This document shows positions 16,116 to 25,135 of a DNA stretch of 64,000 nt, in pieces. The position numbers and the translations under genes were made by a program. Origin of the DNA: Polaribacter sp. Hel1_85. Its GTDB lineage: Bacteria > Bacteroidota > Bacteroidia > Flavobacteriales > Flavobacteriaceae. Where the stretch lies: contig NZ_JPDS01000003.1 in the NCBI RefSeq assembly GCF_000766795.1, positions 310,001 through 374,000 on the forward strand, given 5' to 3'. How positions within the stretch are numbered: the first letter of the stretch is position 1; every line of letters starts with the position of its first letter. The notes beneath the pieces were generated by a model, which worked only from the letters and a program-made list of their open reading frames with translations, did no database searches and was not told the origin of the DNA.

Positions 16116-17426
16116 CTACCCTCCAAAATCGTCAAAACGAATATTCTCATCAGCAAGACCAAAATCTTCACCCATTTTCTGAACTGCGTTATTCATTAAT
16201 GGTGGTCCACAGAAATATAATTCTAAATCTTCAGGAGCTTCATGATGATTTAAGTAGTTTTCTATTACACAATTATGTATAAATCCTACAAAACCATCTC
16301 CTGCTTCATCGTTAATATCTTTTTTCTTTACCCAATTATCTGCATCTGTAGGATCAGATAAAGCAATATAAAATTTAAAATTTTGAAAATCTTTTTCTAA
16401 AGCTCTAAAGTGTTCGATATAAAATAATTCTGCTTTAGAACGACCTCCATACCAATAAGTAACTTTTCTACCCGTTTTTAATGTTCTGAATAAGTGGTAT
16501 AAGTGAGAACGCATTGGCGCCATACCTGCTCCACCACCAACATAAAGCATTTCTGCATCAGATTCGTTGATAAAGAATTCACCATAAGGTCCAGAAATTA
16601 CACACTTATCTCCTTTCTTTAAATTAAAAATATAAGAAGATGCAACTCCTGGATTTACATCCATCCATCCACCTTTTACTCTATCAAAAGGAGGTGTTGC
16701 AATACGTACATTTAACATAATTTCTCTTCCTTCTGCAGGGTAAGAAGCCATAGAATATGCTCTTTCTACAGTTTCAGCATTTTTCATTACTAATGGTCTA
16801 AGTTTAAACTTATCCCATTCAGCTTCAAACTTATCTGGTGTATCATGTTCTTCTGGGTGAGCTGTAATGTCCATCTCAGAATAATTTACTTCACAAGCTG
16901 GAATTTCAATTTGAATATACCCTCCTGCTTTGTAACCCATATCTTCTGGAATCTCAACCACAAACTCTTTAATAAAAGTTGCTACGTTATAGTTTCTTAC
17001 CACAACTGCATCCCATTTCTTAATTCCAAAAATTTCTTCTGGAATAGAAATATCCATGTCTTGTTTTACTTTTACTTGACATGATAAACGCACACCATTT
17101 GCTAATTCTTTTCGAGTAAAGTGAGGTGTTTCTGTTGGTAAAGCTTCACCTCCACCAGAATTTACATGACATTCACATTGAATACATGTTCCTCCTCCAC
17201 CACATGCAGATGGTAAAAATATCTTTTCGTTTCCTAAAGTAGATAATAAAGATCCACCTGAAGCAACTTCAATTGTTCTTTCTCCATTAATGGTAATCTT
17301 TACAGGACCAGATGGAGATAGTTTTTGTTTTACAAATAATAACAATGCAACTAATAACAAAGTTATTACTAAGAATGCAGCTACTGTAGCTACAATGGTT
17401 CCTAATGTACTTGCGGCTAACATCAT
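16116..17426 (-). CDS. nqrF: Na+-translocating NADH:quinone reductase subunit F
   Basis: Electron-entry subunit of Na+-NQR: oxidises NADH through FAD and passes electrons to its 2Fe-2S centre. 436 residues. Seen: one N-terminal membrane helix (about 8-32), a ferredoxin domain with C75, C81, C84 and C116, the flavin motif RAYSMASYP, and the NAD(P)-binding GGGAGMAPMRSHL, ending in the family's FDDFGG. Last gene of a six-gene operon; its ATG overlaps the nqrE stop by one base (TAATG). Confidence 0.97.
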   Translation of the reverse strand: MMLAASTLGTIVATVAAFLVITLLLVALLLFVKQKLSPSGPVKITINGERTIEVASGGSLLSTLGNEKIFLPSACGGGGTCIQCECHVNSGGGEALPTETPHFTRKELANGVRLSCQVKVKQDMDISIPEEIFGIKKWDAVVVRNYNVATFIKEFVVEIPEDMGYKAGGYIQIEIPACEVNYSEMDITAHPEEHDTPDKFEAEWDKFKLRPLVMKNAETVERAYSMASYPAEGREIMLNVRIATPPFDRVKGGWMDVNPGVASSYIFNLKKGDKCVISGPYGEFFINESDAEMLYVGGGAGMAPMRSHLYHLFRTLKTGRKVTYWYGGRSKAELFYIEHFRALEKDFQNFKFYIALSDPTDADNWVKKKDINDEAGDGFVGFIHNCVIENYLNHHEAPEDLELYFCGPPLMNNAVQKMGEDFGLADENIRFDDFGG

Positions 17427-18163
17427 TATTCTATAATTTCTTTAGTGTTGTTCGCTAATTCTTTATTGTTCATTTCTTTAGCTTTTACCTCTTCTTTAAC
17501 TTCAATAACAGCTTCTGTTTTTGGAGCATCCTTCTCTTCTTCATCACCACCTGTTAACATTCCACCAAAGCTCATAAAACCTATTGCCATTAAACCAGTT
17601 ACAATAAACGTAATTCCTAGTCCTCTTAATGGAGCAGGTATGTTAGAATATCTAATTTTTTCACGAATAGCTGCAATAGCTAAAATAGCTAAAAACCATC
17701 CGATTCCAGATCCAATACCATAAGTTGTTGCTAACCCTAAAGTGGCTATCTCACGAGATTGCATAAATAATGATCCACCTAAAATTGCACAGTTTACTGC
17801 AATTAATGGTAAGAAAATACCTAATGAATTATATAAAGAAGGAGAGAATTTCTCAACTATAATTTCTACCAATTGTACCATTGTTGCAATTGTTGCAATA
17901 AATAGAATAAATGATAAGAAACTTAAATCGTATTCTGCATATTCTGCACCTAACCAAGATAATGCTCCTGGTTGTAATATGTATTGATCTAATAACCAGT
18001 TTAAAGGAACTGTAACAGCTAATACAAAAATTACTGCTGCTCCTAAACCTACTGCTGTAGTTACTTTTTTAGATACTGCTAAGTAAGAACACATTCCTAA
18101 AAATGTAGCAAATACCATGTTATCTATAAAAATTGACTTGAAAAATAATTCTAAATGTTCCAT
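17426..18163 (-). CDS. nqrE: Na+-translocating NADH:quinone reductase subunit E
   Basis: Integral membrane subunit with six helices. C25 (GMCSYLAV) and C125 (VNCAILGG) are the cysteines that, with the NqrD pair, hold an intramembrane Fe-S cluster in the known complex. Length 245 against about 200 in the well-studied enzymes: the extra C-terminal part from about residue 203 is a charged tail (GGDEEEKDAPKTEAV, then Lys/Glu-rich) likely on the cytoplasmic side. The tail's role is unknown. Start six bases after the nqrD stop. Confidence 0.96.
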   Translation of the reverse strand: MEHLELFFKSIFIDNMVFATFLGMCSYLAVSKKVTTAVGLGAAVIFVLAVTVPLNWLLDQYILQPGALSWLGAEYAEYDLSFLSFILFIATIATMVQLVEIIVEKFSPSLYNSLGIFLPLIAVNCAILGGSLFMQSREIATLGLATTYGIGSGIGWFLAILAIAAIREKIRYSNIPAPLRGLGITFIVTGLMAIGFMSFGGMLTGGDEEEKDAPKTEAVIEVKEEVKAKEMNNKELANNTKEIIE

Positions 18164-18169
18164 ATCTTT

Positions 18170-18817
18170 TTAGTTATCTTCAATTAATGCTTCATTTCTA
18201 CTACGTTGAATCCAGATAATAATTCCAACAACTATTAATGCCATTGGTGCTAATAACATAAATCCGTTATTTTCATATCCTATAGAATACAATCCTGTTT
18301 TTTCAATTGGATCTCCTAAAACTTTAAATCCTAATAAAGTACCAGAACCTAATAACTCTCTAAAGAAACCTACAATAATTAGGATAACTCCATAACCAAC
18401 TGCATTTCCTATTCCATCTAAGAAAGATTTCCAAGGTCCGTTTGCTAAAGCAAAAGCTTCAAAACGTCCCATAATAATACAGTTTGTAATAATTAATCCA
18501 ATAAAGGCTCCTAATGTTTTACTTAATTCATACTGAAAAGCTTTTAGAACTAAATCAACAATAATTACTAATGTTGCAACAACAATTAACTGTACAATAA
18601 TTCTAATTTTTGAAGGAATAATGTTTCTCATTAAAGAGATTACCACGTTTCCTATACCTAACACAAACAATACAGAAACTGCCATTACAATAGATGCTTT
18701 TAATTCTGCTGTAATTGCTAATGCAGAACATATTCCCAGTACCTGAATAGTAATAGGGTTATTATCTGCAAATGGATCTGTGATTAATGCTGCGTCTTTT
18801 TTTGATAAAAGTCCCAT
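18170..18817 (-). CDS. nqrD: Na+-translocating NADH:quinone reductase subunit D
   Basis: Membrane subunit homologous to NqrE, 215 residues, six predicted helices. C30 (VLGICSALAIT) and C113 (ITNCIIMGRFEAFA) fit the conserved Fe-S-binding cysteines. Forms the central Na+ pathway with NqrB and NqrE (established for the family). One base separates it from the nqrC stop, so the genes are tightly coupled. Confidence 0.97.
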   Translation of the reverse strand: MGLLSKKDAALITDPFADNNPITIQVLGICSALAITAELKASIVMAVSVLFVLGIGNVVISLMRNIIPSKIRIIVQLIVVATLVIIVDLVLKAFQYELSKTLGAFIGLIITNCIIMGRFEAFALANGPWKSFLDGIGNAVGYGVILIIVGFFRELLGSGTLLGFKVLGDPIEKTGLYSIGYENNGFMLLAPMALIVVGIIIWIQRSRNEALIEDN

Positions 18818-18818
18818 A

Positions 18819-19565
18819 TTAATTTGTTTTTAAAGTGTTAAAATATGATACGTATTTTTTCAACTCAGATTTAATCATTGCTGAAACTCCATCACCAGTA
18901 ATTGTTGCACCGGCAATTGCATCTACTTCGTTATCTGTTTTTTCTATGTTCTTTGGATCATTATTAGATTTAGAAATTGAAATTCCTTTAAAATCTCCAT
19001 CTTTTAATAAATGTTCTCCAATAAAATCATCCATAAAGTAACGTTGTTTAATGTTTGCACCTAAACCTGCCGTTTCTCCTTTGTGATCAAAATATGCTCC
19101 TTGAACTACCATATTGGCATCCATTGCAACATAAGCCCAAACTGCATCCCAAAGACCTTTACCTCTAATTGGCGCAATGTAAAATGTTTTACCATCTTTT
19201 TCTCCAATAAATAAAGGTAACTTTCTTTGTTTACCTTCTTTGGCTGCTGTTTGTTCTTTCTTAATATCAATTAAATATGCATTTGCATCTTCAGAAACTT
19301 TTGTCCCTTCAATAACCAATTGTTTTTTAATATATTTAGAAAATTCTGCTGCAACTTTGCCTTTAGAAACAAAGACGGCACTAGTTTCATCATTTTCGTT
19401 TACGCCCATTGCGTATAATATATTTTGTTGCTTTTCTATACGTTTATTTTCATCAATCGTAGGTTTTAATGACGATGCGAAAAACGCTAATATTGCTCCT
19501 ACTATTATCACCATACCTGTGGCGAATAATATTGTATATAAATTACTATCTGTGTTTTTAGACAT
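18819..19565 (-). CDS. nqrC: Na+-translocating NADH:quinone reductase subunit C
   Basis: Subunit with an N-terminal membrane helix (about 10-32) and a periplasmic FMN-binding domain. T221 in AGAT (218-221) is the expected covalent FMN-phosphothreonine site; the motif is AGAT instead of the more common SGAT. 248 residues. Matches the family in KGLWDAVWAYVAMD and GETAGLG. Two bases separate it from nqrB. FMN attachment would need ApbE, which is not in the window. Confidence 0.96.
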   Translation of the reverse strand: MSKNTDSNLYTILFATGMVIIVGAILAFFASSLKPTIDENKRIEKQQNILYAMGVNENDETSAVFVSKGKVAAEFSKYIKKQLVIEGTKVSEDANAYLIDIKKEQTAAKEGKQRKLPLFIGEKDGKTFYIAPIRGKGLWDAVWAYVAMDANMVVQGAYFDHKGETAGLGANIKQRYFMDDFIGEHLLKDGDFKGISISKSNNDPKNIEKTDNEVDAIAGATITGDGVSAMIKSELKKYVSYFNTLKTN

Positions 19566-19567
19566 AA

Positions 19568-20776
19568 CTAAGCAGTTTTGGCTTTTAAACGTTTCTTTCT
19601 TCTTTTTACATTTCCTTGAACCACATAATGATCAATGGTTGGTGCAAATACATTCATTAACAAAATTGCTAACATTACTCCTTCTGGATATGCAGGATTG
19701 AAGACACGTATCATAATTGAGATAAACCCTATTAAGAAACCGTAAATCCACTTTCCTTTATTTGTTTGTGATGCTGTTACAGGATCTGTAGCCATATAAA
19801 CAGCTCCAAAAGCAAAACCACCAATTAATAAATGATGCCAAAAAGGTGTGTTCATCAAACTATAAAACTTACTACTTTCAGTAATAATACCTGCATCTGC
19901 AATTTGATTGAATATTAAACCCATTGCTAAAGCTCCTAAAGTAGCACTTAACATGATTCTCCAACTTCCTATTTTTGAAAATATTAAGAAAAGACCTCCT
20001 AATAAGATTAATAAAGTAGATGTTTCTCCAACAGAACCAGGAATAAAACCTACAAACATATCCCAAGCAGAATATACGATCTCTTTACCTTGTGCTAAAC
20101 TTCCTAAAACAGTTTCTCCAGAAATAGCATCTGCTGTTCCTGCTGTTTCTACTGCTCCTGTTACCCAAACTTTATCTCCAGACATCCAAGTTGGATATGC
20201 AAAAAATAAGAAAGCTCTAATTGTTAAAGCTGGATTTAAGATATTCATTCCTGTACCTCCAAAAACTTCTTTTCCGATAACAACACCGAAAATTACAGCT
20301 ACAGATAACATCCATAATGGCGTATCAACAGGTACAATTAATGGAACTAACATTCCTGTTACTAAATACCCTTCTTCAACTTCGTGTCCTTTTATAATAG
20401 CAAAAATAAATTCTACTCCTAAACCAACACCATAAGAAATAATTACCAATGGTAATATTTTAGCAGCACCAATTAGTAAGTTTCCAAAGTTCCAAAAGTC
20501 TCCGCTAAAGAAAGACATTCCTGAAGCGAAATTACCATTTACTGCTACATTATGTTGAAAACCTGCATTAAACATACCGAATATTAAACATGGCACCATT
20601 GCCATAATTACAGTATTCATTGTACGTTTTAAATCGTCTGCTGCTTTAATATGAGTTCCTCCATGAGTCGTCTCATTTGGCAAATATAAAAAGGTATGGA
20701 TTGCGTTAAACGCAGGAGCCATTTTTGTCCCTTTATATTTTTCTTTTAAATTATGTAAATTTTGTTTTAAGCCCAT
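19568..20776 (-). CDS. nqrB: Na+-translocating NADH:quinone reductase subunit B
   Basis: Largest membrane subunit, 402 residues with about ten helices, housing covalent FMN, riboflavin and the quinone site. The covalent FMN Thr is T222 in SGET (219-222), where the reference enzymes have SGAT. Other family segments: LYLPNETTHGGTHIK near 30-44, GGTGMNILNPALTIRAFLFF near 173-192. The N-terminus lies in the cytoplasm. Starts four bases after nqrA. Confidence 0.97.
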   Translation of the reverse strand: MGLKQNLHNLKEKYKGTKMAPAFNAIHTFLYLPNETTHGGTHIKAADDLKRTMNTVIMAMVPCLIFGMFNAGFQHNVAVNGNFASGMSFFSGDFWNFGNLLIGAAKILPLVIISYGVGLGVEFIFAIIKGHEVEEGYLVTGMLVPLIVPVDTPLWMLSVAVIFGVVIGKEVFGGTGMNILNPALTIRAFLFFAYPTWMSGDKVWVTGAVETAGTADAISGETVLGSLAQGKEIVYSAWDMFVGFIPGSVGETSTLLILLGGLFLIFSKIGSWRIMLSATLGALAMGLIFNQIADAGIITESSKFYSLMNTPFWHHLLIGGFAFGAVYMATDPVTASQTNKGKWIYGFLIGFISIMIRVFNPAYPEGVMLAILLMNVFAPTIDHYVVQGNVKRRKKRLKAKTA

Positions 20777-20780
20777 AATC

Positions 20781-22130
20781 TTATCCTAATTCTTCTCTCA
20801 TTAAATCTAAACCTTCACGAATGATTTTCTGATGAGGTTGTTTTGATACACAAATAAATTCTGTTAGTGCAAAATCTTCTGGTGCTATTTCATAAGCACC
20901 TAAAGCCTCCATTTCATCTAAATCTTTATACATACATGCTTTTAACAATTGCATTGGATAAATATCTAAAGGAAAAACATCCTCGTAAGAACCAGTAACT
21001 ACAAATGCTCTATGTTCTCCGTTTGTATTTGTATTTAAATCGTATTTTTTCTTTGGGTTTAACCAAGAAAAAGTTAACGCTCTAGTAGTTGATATTTTAT
21101 TGAATACTGGAGCTGTCCATCCAAATAATTCATAATCATCTCCTTCTGGAATCGCAGTTATTTGATTATCATAATACCCTAAGAATTCATCTTCTTTTAC
21201 TTGCTTTCCAGAAAGTACGTTTCCGCTAATAATTCTTGTATTATCGTTTTCTAAATTACTTGCAGTTACATCACTAATTGTAGCTCCTGCAATTGCAGAT
21301 ACATATTGTGGTTTGCTAAATTTAGAACCTGTTAATGCTACCATTCTTCTAGCATTAAACTTACCTGTTAAAAGTAACTCACCAATGATTACTAAATCTT
21401 GTGGTGTAATTACCCAAACAACTTCTCCTTTATTAATAGGATCTATGTTTGCAATTTGTGTACTCACATTTCCTGAAGGATGTGGTCCTGAAACTTTATG
21501 AATTTCTATTCCTTTTAAACTTGATAAAGGTGAATTAGAATTTGAACCTACAGAAACATGAACTTTACCATTAGTAAGTTTAGAAACAGCTGTAATTGCT
21601 GCTTGCAATTCTGCTTCTTTACCCGCTAAAGTAAAATCTAAATCTGCTGCTAAAGGTGCACTTGCATATGCTGATACAAAAATAGCTTTTGGTGCTTGGT
21701 TTGGATTTGCAACAACATCATAAGGACGTTGTTTTACAAATGGCCAACAACCCGAAGCAAATAAATGATTTTTTACTTCTTCTGCAGACATTTTTGCTGC
21801 ATCTTTAGAACCAAAATCTTTATATTCTTGCGTTGAATCTGCTGCAATTTTCATTGCTAACACTTTTCTTCTTGCTCCACGAATTATCTCTACTACTTTA
21901 CCAGAAACCGGACTTGGAAATAAAATGCGTTCGTCACTTTTTGAATAAAAAAGTGCTTCTCCAGCTTTTACTTCTGAGCCTTCTTTTGCTATAAGTTTAG
22001 GTGTAATTCCGTGAAAATCTTCTGGCTTAACTGCATAAACACTACTTAAAGAAACCTTAGTAGTTGTTTTTTCTGCATTGCCAACAAGCTTAATATCTAA
22101 GCCTTTTTTAATACGAATGTCTTTTGACAT
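20781..22130 (-). CDS. nqrA: Na+-translocating NADH:quinone reductase subunit A
   Basis: Cytoplasmic subunit of Na+-NQR, 449 residues, first gene of the operon nqrABCDEF. Seen: the biotinyl-like N-terminal part (IKKGLDIKLVGNAE), SKSDERILFPSPVSGKVVEI, and the family signature GPHPSGNVSTQIANIDPIN near 235-253. It covers the NqrB face on the cytoplasmic side and has no cofactor of its own. A complete operon implies a primary sodium pump, consistent with a marine organism and with the NhaC antiporter elsewhere in the window. Confidence 0.97.
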   Translation of the reverse strand: MSKDIRIKKGLDIKLVGNAEKTTTKVSLSSVYAVKPEDFHGITPKLIAKEGSEVKAGEALFYSKSDERILFPSPVSGKVVEIIRGARRKVLAMKIAADSTQEYKDFGSKDAAKMSAEEVKNHLFASGCWPFVKQRPYDVVANPNQAPKAIFVSAYASAPLAADLDFTLAGKEAELQAAITAVSKLTNGKVHVSVGSNSNSPLSSLKGIEIHKVSGPHPSGNVSTQIANIDPINKGEVVWVITPQDLVIIGELLLTGKFNARRMVALTGSKFSKPQYVSAIAGATISDVTASNLENDNTRIISGNVLSGKQVKEDEFLGYYDNQITAIPEGDDYELFGWTAPVFNKISTTRALTFSWLNPKKKYDLNTNTNGEHRAFVVTGSYEDVFPLDIYPMQLLKACMYKDLDEMEALGAYEIAPEDFALTEFICVSKQPHQKIIREGLDLMREELG

Positions 22131-22168
22131 AGTAAATTGGAATTGTTAGTTATCTTAAAAAAATCATG

Positions 22169-22176
22169 CAAATTTA
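22169..22176 (-). promoter_or_regulatory. -7 box of the nqr operon
   Basis: TAAATTTG on the minus strand, 38 bases before the nqrA start; an exact TAnnTTTG match. Confidence 0.5.
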
Positions 22177-22299
22177 GGGTTTTTGCTATTTATGACAGGA
22201 ACATTTTAACTTTTATCTTGGCTAAAAAATCTTATTTATAATTGTTCTAAATAAATATTTATAAAGAAAACGTTGTAGTTTTAAATTTTGGCTTAAATA

Positions 22300-22331
22300 T
22301 TGATAATTCAAATAAATGTATCCTATTTTTG
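22300..22331 (+). promoter_or_regulatory. Promoter of the T9SS Plug gene
   Basis: TTG at 22300-22302, 21-base spacer, TATTTTTG at 22324-22331. The ATG at 22336 begins only four bases after the -7 box, implying a leaderless or nearly leaderless mRNA. Confidence 0.5.
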
Positions 22332-22335
22332 TAAT

Positions 22336-23553
22336 ATGTTTAAGAAATTATTAATTCCTTTTTTTATCCTTTTTTGCTTAAATGTTTTTTCACAAAACAT
22401 AAAATCTATCCAATTAAGACCTCTACAAGAAAACAACTTTTCTTCAATTGTTCCTTTAGGTACTGTTTTAGAATTATCTTTTGATGATTTAGATGCAGAC
22501 AGTAAAGACTATCAATATAAAATAGAACACATGACACATGATTGGCAATCTAGCAGATTATCTTCTAGTCAATATATAGATGGGTTTGAACAAAATACAA
22601 TCATAGATGTTACTAACTCTTTTAACACTTTTCAAAATTACACGCATTATTCTGTTCAAATACCTAATATTAATACCATAATTACAAAAAGTGGAAATTA
22701 TCTTTTATCCGTATTAAATTATGATGATGAAGTTGTTTTTACAAGACGTTTTGTTTTATATGAAAGTGCAACTACAATTGGTGTAACCGTAGAAAGAAGC
22801 AGAAATACAAAAACCTTAAACACACAACAAACAGTTCAATTCTCTATAAATCATCCAAATATTAGAATTAACAATCCAAGGCAAGAAATAAATGTAGTCG
22901 TTTTAAAAAATAATAATTGGAATGAAAAAACCACCAATCTACAACCTACGTTTTTCAAACCAAATCAATTATTATACACTTACACCAATAAAACCAATTT
23001 TTGGGGAGGAAACGAATATTTCAATTTTGATAATAAAATAATTAGAAACAGTAGTTTAAATGTTGTAAAAGTGATAAGGAAAGATATTTTTCATCACTAT
23101 TTATATCCATTTACATATAATAAATACAGAAATTACAAATACAACCCAGATATTAATGGGCAATTTGTAATTAGAACTTTAGAAGCAAATGATAATGAAA
23201 CAGAAGCAGATTATGCCATGATGCATTTTTCTATTTTGGTTGATGAACCCTTTACAGAAAAAGAAATCTATGTTTATGGTGCTTTTAATGATTTTACAAT
23301 TTCTGAGGAAAACAAAATGTATTATAACCCCGAAGCAAATGCTTACCAAGGAAACATTTTACTAAAACAAGGTTTTTACAATTACACTTATGCCACTAAA
23401 GATGCTAACAATAACATAAACACAAATGATGTAAATGGCTCTTTTTATGAAACCGAAAACGAATACTCAGTTATTGTTTACTACAAACCTTTTGGCAGTT
23501 TTTACCAACGTGTAATTGGTGTTGGCAAAGGTTACTTCAATCAAAATAGATAA
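22336..23553 (+). CDS. Type IX secretion system Plug protein (DUF5103)
   Basis: 405 residues from the ATG at 22336, which gives a clean signal peptide (MFKKLLIPFFILFCLNVFSQ); the frame is open 12 codons further but that stretch contains the promoter. Conserved DUF5103 features: IKSIQLRPLQ, VPLGTVLELSFDDLDAD, YQYKIEHMTHDWQ, and a C-terminal beta domain (YVYGAFNDFT, KQGFYNYTYAT). In Flavobacterium this family is the periplasmic Plug that closes the SprA translocon. It fits the T9SS cargo proteins encoded at 7158 and 28345. Confidence 0.88.
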   Translation: MFKKLLIPFFILFCLNVFSQNIKSIQLRPLQENNFSSIVPLGTVLELSFDDLDADSKDYQYKIEHMTHDWQSSRLSSSQYIDGFEQNTIIDVTNSFNTFQNYTHYSVQIPNINTIITKSGNYLLSVLNYDDEVVFTRRFVLYESATTIGVTVERSRNTKTLNTQQTVQFSINHPNIRINNPRQEINVVVLKNNNWNEKTTNLQPTFFKPNQLLYTYTNKTNFWGGNEYFNFDNKIIRNSSLNVVKVIRKDIFHHYLYPFTYNKYRNYKYNPDINGQFVIRTLEANDNETEADYAMMHFSILVDEPFTEKEIYVYGAFNDFTISEENKMYYNPEANAYQGNILLKQGFYNYTYATKDANNNINTNDVNGSFYETENEYSVIVYYKPFGSFYQRVIGVGKGYFNQNR

Positions 23554-23627
23554 AACTTTTTTGAATTTCTTAAATGAAATAAAAAATCATTTGTGGTTTA
23601 TATTCAAAAAAACTACATTTACTTGCA

Positions 23628-24014
23628 ATGGTAAATCAAATTACAAAAGGAATTAAAATTTCTGTTGAAACTAAATACAATGGCACAAGCTATAGAAATT
23701 ATAAGTTGTATCATATTTTTGGATATGTAATTACTATCGAAAATAAATCTTTAGAAACAGTAAAACTAACAGATCGATTTTGGAAAATTTTTGACACCCT
23801 TAATAATACAGAGATTGTAAGTGGAGAAGGTGTTGTAGGGCAAACCCCAATTTTAAAACCAAATGACACATACACATATAGTTCTGGTTGTTTTCTAGAA
23901 TCTAACATAGGTGCTATGAAAGGTTTTTACACTATGATAAACACCGAAACTTATGAGCAATTTAAAGTAATAATACCAACATTTCAACTTACAAACCAAA
24001 CGATATTAAACTAA
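23628..24014 (+). CDS. apaG: ApaG domain protein
   Basis: 128-residue single-domain ApaG protein with a fibronectin-like beta sandwich. Seen: GIKISVETKYNG, YVITIENKS, DRFWKIFD (the family's R-x-W core), GEGVVGQTPILKPNDTYTYSSG and a FKVIIPTFQL C-terminus. Linked in enterobacteria to Co2+ and Mg2+ phenotypes, but the molecular role is unresolved. Its promoter (TTTG at 23590-23593, 20 bases, TACATTTA at 23614-23621) ends six bases before the ATG. Its last codons overlap the proposed ATT start of the next gene. Confidence 0.92.
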   Translation: MVNQITKGIKISVETKYNGTSYRNYKLYHIFGYVITIENKSLETVKLTDRFWKIFDTLNNTEIVSGEGVVGQTPILKPNDTYTYSSGCFLESNIGAMKGFYTMINTETYEQFKVIIPTFQLTNQTILN

Positions 24015-25135
24015 CTAAATCCAAAAAAAAAGTAGCTAAAATTAAAGACCCTAAATGTTTAAATTGTGGTCATCCATTTTTTGGACAGGAAAAATTTTGC
24101 CCAGAATGTGGTCAAGCAAATAAAGGAGATAAAATTTATTTTAAAAATTTTATTTACGAAATGTTTAATGGGTTATTCAATTTTGATGCGAAATTTTGGA
24201 AAACATTAATACCGCTTTTAATTAATCCAGGTAAAGTCTCTAAAGATTATAAAGAAGGTAAAAGAAGTAGATATTCTAATCCTTTTCGATTTTATATAAC
24301 AGTGTCTATTATCTTTTTTTTGATTATTGGATTAATAATGAGTAAAAAAAGATTTGATGAACTAACTAAAAGCAACAAAGAAAATATTGTTGAAGTTGTT
24401 AAGGACGATAATACTAAAGAAATAACACAAAAAGAAATTGATTCATTAAAAACGTTAGTTTCAGATAAAATAGATGCTGCTATTATTCCAATTCCAGAGG
24501 CAGCCAAAAACCAAATTTTAAAAGAAATCGAAAAAGAAGCCAAAGACACAACTGCTATTAAAATGTCTGATGGAAACAGAATTTCATTTAATGGGGGCTC
24601 TAGATTAGATAAATTTGTTAAGTATCAAAAAAAATATCCAGACTCAAAAATAGACCAAGCATTAGACAGCCTAAATTATGATAAAAACTTTACAAACAGA
24701 TTTTTATATACTAGGGCAAAAGCGGCAAACTCAATGGTTAAGAAAGACAATAGAGATAAATTTATTAGTGAGTTAATTTCTTACGCTTCAATTTCTTTAT
24801 TTATATTCTTACCAATTTTTACATTATTTTTAAAACTGTTTTACATAAGAAGAAAATATACTTATGTAGACCATTTAATTTTTGTTTTCCATACACAAAC
24901 AGTTTTATTTATGTTGTTAACAATATTTTCAATAATTACTCTTTTTATTGCAACGGAAAATTTTTGGATTTTTATACTCTTATTTTTATTATACCTGTTT
25001 TTAGCAATGAAAAAATTCTATCAACAAGGTTATTTTAAAACCTTTGTAAAGTTCATTATGTTAAACTTTGTCTATCTATTATTAGGAACATTAGGTGTAA
25101 CGATGGTTGGCTTAATTTCTTTTGCTTTTTATTAA
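24005..25135 (+). CDS. DUF3667 membrane protein with zinc ribbon, probable ATT start
   Basis: The frame encodes a zinc ribbon CLNCG...FCPECG (C18, C21, C32, C35 counting from 24005) followed by a DUF3667-like body with membrane segments (about 90-110, and several between 255 and 376). The first ATG is at 24161, after the ribbon, which would delete it. No ATG, GTG or TTG exists between the upstream in-frame stop (23963) and 24161. An ATT at 24005 begins IKLTKSKKK and overlaps the apaG stop, so it is the best start. 376 residues. Function unknown; an inner-membrane protein. A sequencing error in the nine-A run at 24023-24031 is the alternative explanation. Confidence 0.8.
   Translation: MKLTKSKKKVAKIKDPKCLNCGHPFFGQEKFCPECGQANKGDKIYFKNFIYEMFNGLFNFDAKFWKTLIPLLINPGKVSKDYKEGKRSRYSNPFRFYITVSIIFFLIIGLIMSKKRFDELTKSNKENIVEVVKDDNTKEITQKEIDSLKTLVSDKIDAAIIPIPEAAKNQILKEIEKEAKDTTAIKMSDGNRISFNGGSRLDKFVKYQKKYPDSKIDQALDSLNYDKNFTNRFLYTRAKAANSMVKKDNRDKFISELISYASISLFIFLPIFTLFLKLFYIRRKYTYVDHLIFVFHTQTVLFMLLTIFSIITLFIATENFWIFILLFLLYLFLAMKKFYQQGYFKTFVKFIMLNFVYLLLGTLGVTMVGLISFAFY

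Noticed and set aside
19908-20435. 175-codon plus-strand frame opposite nqrB
   Set aside because: Antisense shadow of a conserved membrane protein gene; composition mirrors the nqrB codons.
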